Shown: one piece after another, positions 5,715 to 6,782 of the stretch
How positions within the stretch are numbered: the stretch's first letter is position 1
Layout: each line of letters opens with the position of its first letter
NCBI GenBank assembly: GCA_024256265.1
Contig: JACGUK010000056.1
Coordinates: forward strand, 1-6,782
Origin: an archaeon
GTDB lineage: Archaea > Thermoproteota > Nitrososphaeria > Nitrososphaerales > JACAEJ01
Direction of reading: 5' to 3'
Length of the DNA: 6,782 bases
The notes under the pieces: generated by a model
Seen by the model: the letters and a program-made list of their open reading frames with translations, nothing else
Told to the model about the DNA's origin: nothing
Databases searched by the model: none
Program-made: the position numbers and the translations under genes

Positions 5715-5912
5715 CTATAGCCAACGTTTCTTTGCTTCTCTCTTCGTTACGTTGAGGATCATAAAGCCTAGAACTTCGCCTTCTTTGTTTACCCTGATTA
5801 GAGCATCATCCTCTAAATGCTTGAAGAAGCCTTTTCCATCTTTCAGAATAACTTCTAAGAGGTCACCTTCAGGATCGAACCAAACTCTTACTTTGCTTTT
5901 TGCCTTTCCCAA
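5715..5912 (-). CDS. DUF2283 family protein
   Basis: This 65-residue protein fits DUF2283: a first strand VRVWFDPEGDLLEVIL, a middle LEDDALIRVNKEGEVLGFMI, and a basic tail TKREAKKRWL. The fold is a small beta-rich domain of unknown function; such genes often sit near other tiny ORFs, sometimes proposed as toxin-antitoxin partners, but nothing here proves that. The only usable start is the TTG at 5910-5912, since an in-frame TGA lies just upstream. A TATA-like element about 27 nt before it suggests a leaderless TTG-started mRNA. A decayed paralogue lies at 5060-5245. Confidence 0.8.
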   Translation of the reverse strand: MGKAKSKVRVWFDPEGDLLEVILKDGKGFFKHLEDDALIRVNKEGEVLGFMILNVTKREAKKRWL

Positions 5913-5933
5913 ACTGATTCACTCGACTTTAAC

Positions 5934-5944
5934 TATTTTTAATA
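5934..5944 (-). promoter_or_regulatory. TATA-like element of the DUF2283 gene
   Basis: The - strand reads TATTAAAAATA. Its centre lies 27 nt before the TTG at 5912, so the transcript would begin at or beside the start codon. Confidence 0.4.
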
Positions 5945-6044
5945 CGCTGTCAATATAAGACCTTTCTTGTTCATGCTTTACACACAGGAAGAAAATAAAG
6001 GACTATGGTGGGGTCGGTGGGATTTGAACCCACGACCTACAGGT

Positions 6045-6099
6045 TCCCCCGCGCTCCAGAAGCACATCATCCATTTGTCAGCGAACCTATAGATAATCT
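6045..6099 (-). ncRNA. Intron 2 of tRNA-Trp, a box C/D guide RNA for its own tRNA
   Basis: The BHB has helix CTCC/GGGG and bulges AGA and GAA; cuts at AG/A and GA/A give the 7-nt anticodon loop. The intron is laid out as C (GAGATTA, degenerate, first base is exon G37), 12 nt, D' (CTGA, 6078-6081), 7 nt, C' (ATGATGT, 6064-6070), 12 nt, D (CGGG, degenerate). The D' guide CTATAGGTT pairs with AACCTGTAG of the precursor, placing C39 at the fifth base from the box. The D guide TCTGGAGC pairs with the anticodon loop and places C34 at the fifth base. Archaeal tRNA-Trp introns are known to guide 2'-O-methylation at exactly positions 34 and 39. Confidence 0.8.
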
Positions 6100-6120
6100 C
6101 TGGAGCCTGCCGTCCTACCT

Positions 6121-6142
6121 TACTAGGGTTCTTGAGGAACCA
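6121..6142 (-). other. Intron 1 of tRNA-Trp, in the D-loop (22 nt)
   Basis: The - strand forms a BHB: a central 4-bp helix CTAG/CTAG, 3-nt bulges CAT and TAA on opposite strands, and an inner hairpin GGTTC-CTCAA-GAACC. Cutting at CA/T and TA/A, the standard endonuclease positions, joins exon bases 6143 and 6120 and restores a normal D-loop. Without removal the loop is far too long. The outer helix is weak, typical of a relaxed non-canonical site, which needs the heteromeric splicing endonuclease found in Crenarchaeota and relatives. Confidence 0.85.
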
Positions 6143-6184
6143 TGCTAGACGACGACCCCCTCAATAAACATATTGTAAAGATGG

Positions 6185-6190
6185 TATAAA
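6185..6190 (-). promoter_or_regulatory. TATA box of tRNA-Trp
   Basis: The - strand reads TTTATA within GCTTTATACC, centred about 28 nt before the first base of the tRNA (6159). This agrees with a transcript start at or just before the mature 5' end. Confidence 0.55.
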
Positions 6191-6221
6191 GCCTTACGGT
6201 CAATCAATTGTAATATAATAG

Positions 6222-6280
6222 TAACGTGCAGATCACGCAGAGCTAACGTAAAATAACGTAGTGGTAACAATAGATTTATA
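6222..6280 (+). promoter_or_regulatory. Promoter of the 6311 gene with TAACGT repeats upstream
   Basis: GATTTATA (6273-6280) is a TATA box that would start transcription near 6302-6306, a few bases before the ATG at 6311. Upstream, TAACGT occurs three times in direct orientation at 6222, 6244 and 6254; the last two are TAACGTA copies exactly 10 nt apart, one helical turn. They could bind a regulator side by side. CGTG/CACG (6226-6238) forms a short inverted repeat beside the first copy. Binding is inferred only from spacing. Confidence 0.4.
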
Positions 6281-6310
6281 ACATGGATTTCTGCTCTATA
6301 TGCCAGTCCT

Positions 6311-6782
6311 ATGATGGACGATCTTCTTGTTAATAAAGACGTCAAATTTGAAGGAGTTATTACTGAGAATAAATTTACTGACTTTCAGATTCATTCACCA
6401 TCTCATAAAAAGTTAGTGCCTCAATTAGAGGCACCATTGAAGAGATATAGCATAAAACCATCTGCTAAGCCAAACAAGAAAGAGGGATTAAACACTCTCT
6501 ATAAAGTCAGCGCCATACTGTGGTTACTTCTCTGCCATCGCTTCCCCTCTTTAAGGATTAACGCTTCTTATCATTTCTTGGAAGAAGCAATGAGAAGATA
6601 CAAGTACAAATTGTATGATCTTTCTTATGAGCCAAAATGCCTTGATTACTTTTCGATGGTAGATGTTGGCTACATGAAAGAGAAGCACTGGGTCTACGCT
6701 ACCTATATGGCAACGATGAGTTCACTACCACTATTGTATAAAACATGTAATGCTCAAGAAATCTTAGGAGCCATTCTGGCTA
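6311..6782 (+). CDS. Unrecognised gene, N-terminal part, runs off the window
   Basis: The frame from ATG 6311 (or the adjacent ATG 6314) stays open to the window end, giving 157 residues without a stop. I recognise no family. The first 55 residues are polar and basic with no clear domain. Then comes a helical region: NTLYKVSAILWLLLCHRFP has a hydrophobic core but is probably a buried helix rather than a sure membrane segment; further helices are FLEEAMRRYKYKLYDL and KEKHWVYATYMATMSSLPLL. The start is supported by a TATA box about 33 nt upstream. It faces away from tRNA-Trp, 152 nt apart. Function cannot be told without the missing C-terminal part. Confidence 0.7.
   Translation, partial: MMDDLLVNKDVKFEGVITENKFTDFQIHSPSHKKLVPQLEAPLKRYSIKPSAKPNKKEGLNTLYKVSAILWLLLCHRFPSLRINASYHFLEEAMRRYKYKLYDLSYEPKCLDYFSMVDVGYMKEKHWVYATYMATMSSLPLLYKTCNAQEILGAILA

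Larger units (their letters stand above)
6006..6159 (-). tRNA. tRNA-Trp (anticodon CCA) with two BHB introns and encoded CCA
   Basis: After removing two introns the - strand folds into a perfect cloverleaf of 74 nt plus CCA. The acceptor GGGGTCG/CGACCCC (6153-6159 and 6010-6016) pairs at all seven positions. The D-stem is GTCT/GGAC and the loop AGCAAGGTA has G18G19. The anticodon stem is GCAGG/CCTGT with loop CTCCAGA and anticodon CCA (6101-6103). The variable loop is AGGTC and the T-arm GTGGG-TTCAAAT-CCCAC. The discriminator is A (6009), followed by an encoded CCA (6006-6008). Intron 1 is 22 nt in the D-loop; intron 2 is 55 nt after position 37, the canonical archaeal site. A TATA box lies about 28 nt upstream and a T-rich stretch follows the 3' end. 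Confidence 0.95.

Noticed and set aside
5752..5958. 68-codon + strand frame opposite DUF2283
   Set aside because: Antisense shadow of the recognised DUF2283 gene.
6283..6333. Short frame MDFCSICQSYDGRSSC with a C-x2-C pair
   Set aside because: Only 16 codons, and it starts upstream of the predicted transcript start (about 6302-6306).
6145..6345. 66-codon - strand frame upstream of tRNA-Trp
   Set aside because: It runs into the 5' end of the tRNA gene and covers its promoter; not a plausible protein.
1..6782. CRISPR array, insertion sequence ends, rRNA
   Set aside because: No regularly spaced repeats, no transposase or paired terminal inverted repeats, and no rRNA-like segments were found on reading both strands.

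Overview
This window looks like a piece of an archaeal chromosome. The reasons are TATA-box promoters placed about 25-28 nt before starts, several leaderless or very short-leader genes, Shine-Dalgarno (SD) motifs of the GGAGGTGAT type, an AF_0612-type aspartic protease, and a tRNA-Trp gene interrupted by bulge-helix-bulge (BHB) introns. Two introns in one tRNA, one of them in the D-loop, fits TACK-type archaea (Crenarchaeota, Thaumarchaeota or Bathyarchaeota-like). I cannot place it more finely by eye.

Left part (1-2336): the tail of a possible + strand gene (2-85) meets a small winged-helix regulator on the - strand (151-501) at a shared hairpin. Next is a full-length citramalate synthase gene, cimA (- strand, 747 to about 2336), the first step of the pyruvate route to isoleucine. 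It has a TATA box and a near-perfect SD, but no ATG, GTG or TTG where the SD points (a TTA sits there).

Middle part (2337-4874): 535 nt of intergenic DNA holds only promoters and a possible amidohydrolase remnant. Then come two overlapping + strand genes: an unrecognised protein with a C-terminal winged helix (2872-3321), and a helical protein with a HEPN-like R-x6-H motif and its own winged helix (3330-4094). After these lies a clean 3' half of a tRNA (4158-4193, - strand), then an AbiV-type HEPN abortive-infection protein divided over two reading frames (4268-4582 and 4569-4874). This part reads like a small defence or toxin-antitoxin island beside a tRNA scar, and by eye it is richer in CpG codons than cimA.

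Right part (4875-6782): a decayed 3' half of tRNA-Trp that still includes part of its intron (5009-5062) abuts a frameshifted DUF2283 pseudogene (5060-5245). An aspartic protease (5273-5629), an intact DUF2283 gene (5715-5912) and the intact tRNA-Trp(CCA) gene (6009-6159) follow. The tRNA carries a 22-nt D-loop intron and a 55-nt anticodon-loop intron. The second intron has a box C/D guide-RNA layout whose two 12-nt guides point to C34 and C39 of the same tRNA. The window ends inside an unrecognised + strand gene (6311 onward).

The strongest observations are the self-guiding double-intron tRNA-Trp with its decayed copy 1 kb away, the wHTH/HEPN-like gene pair, the split AbiV, and the cimA start anomaly.
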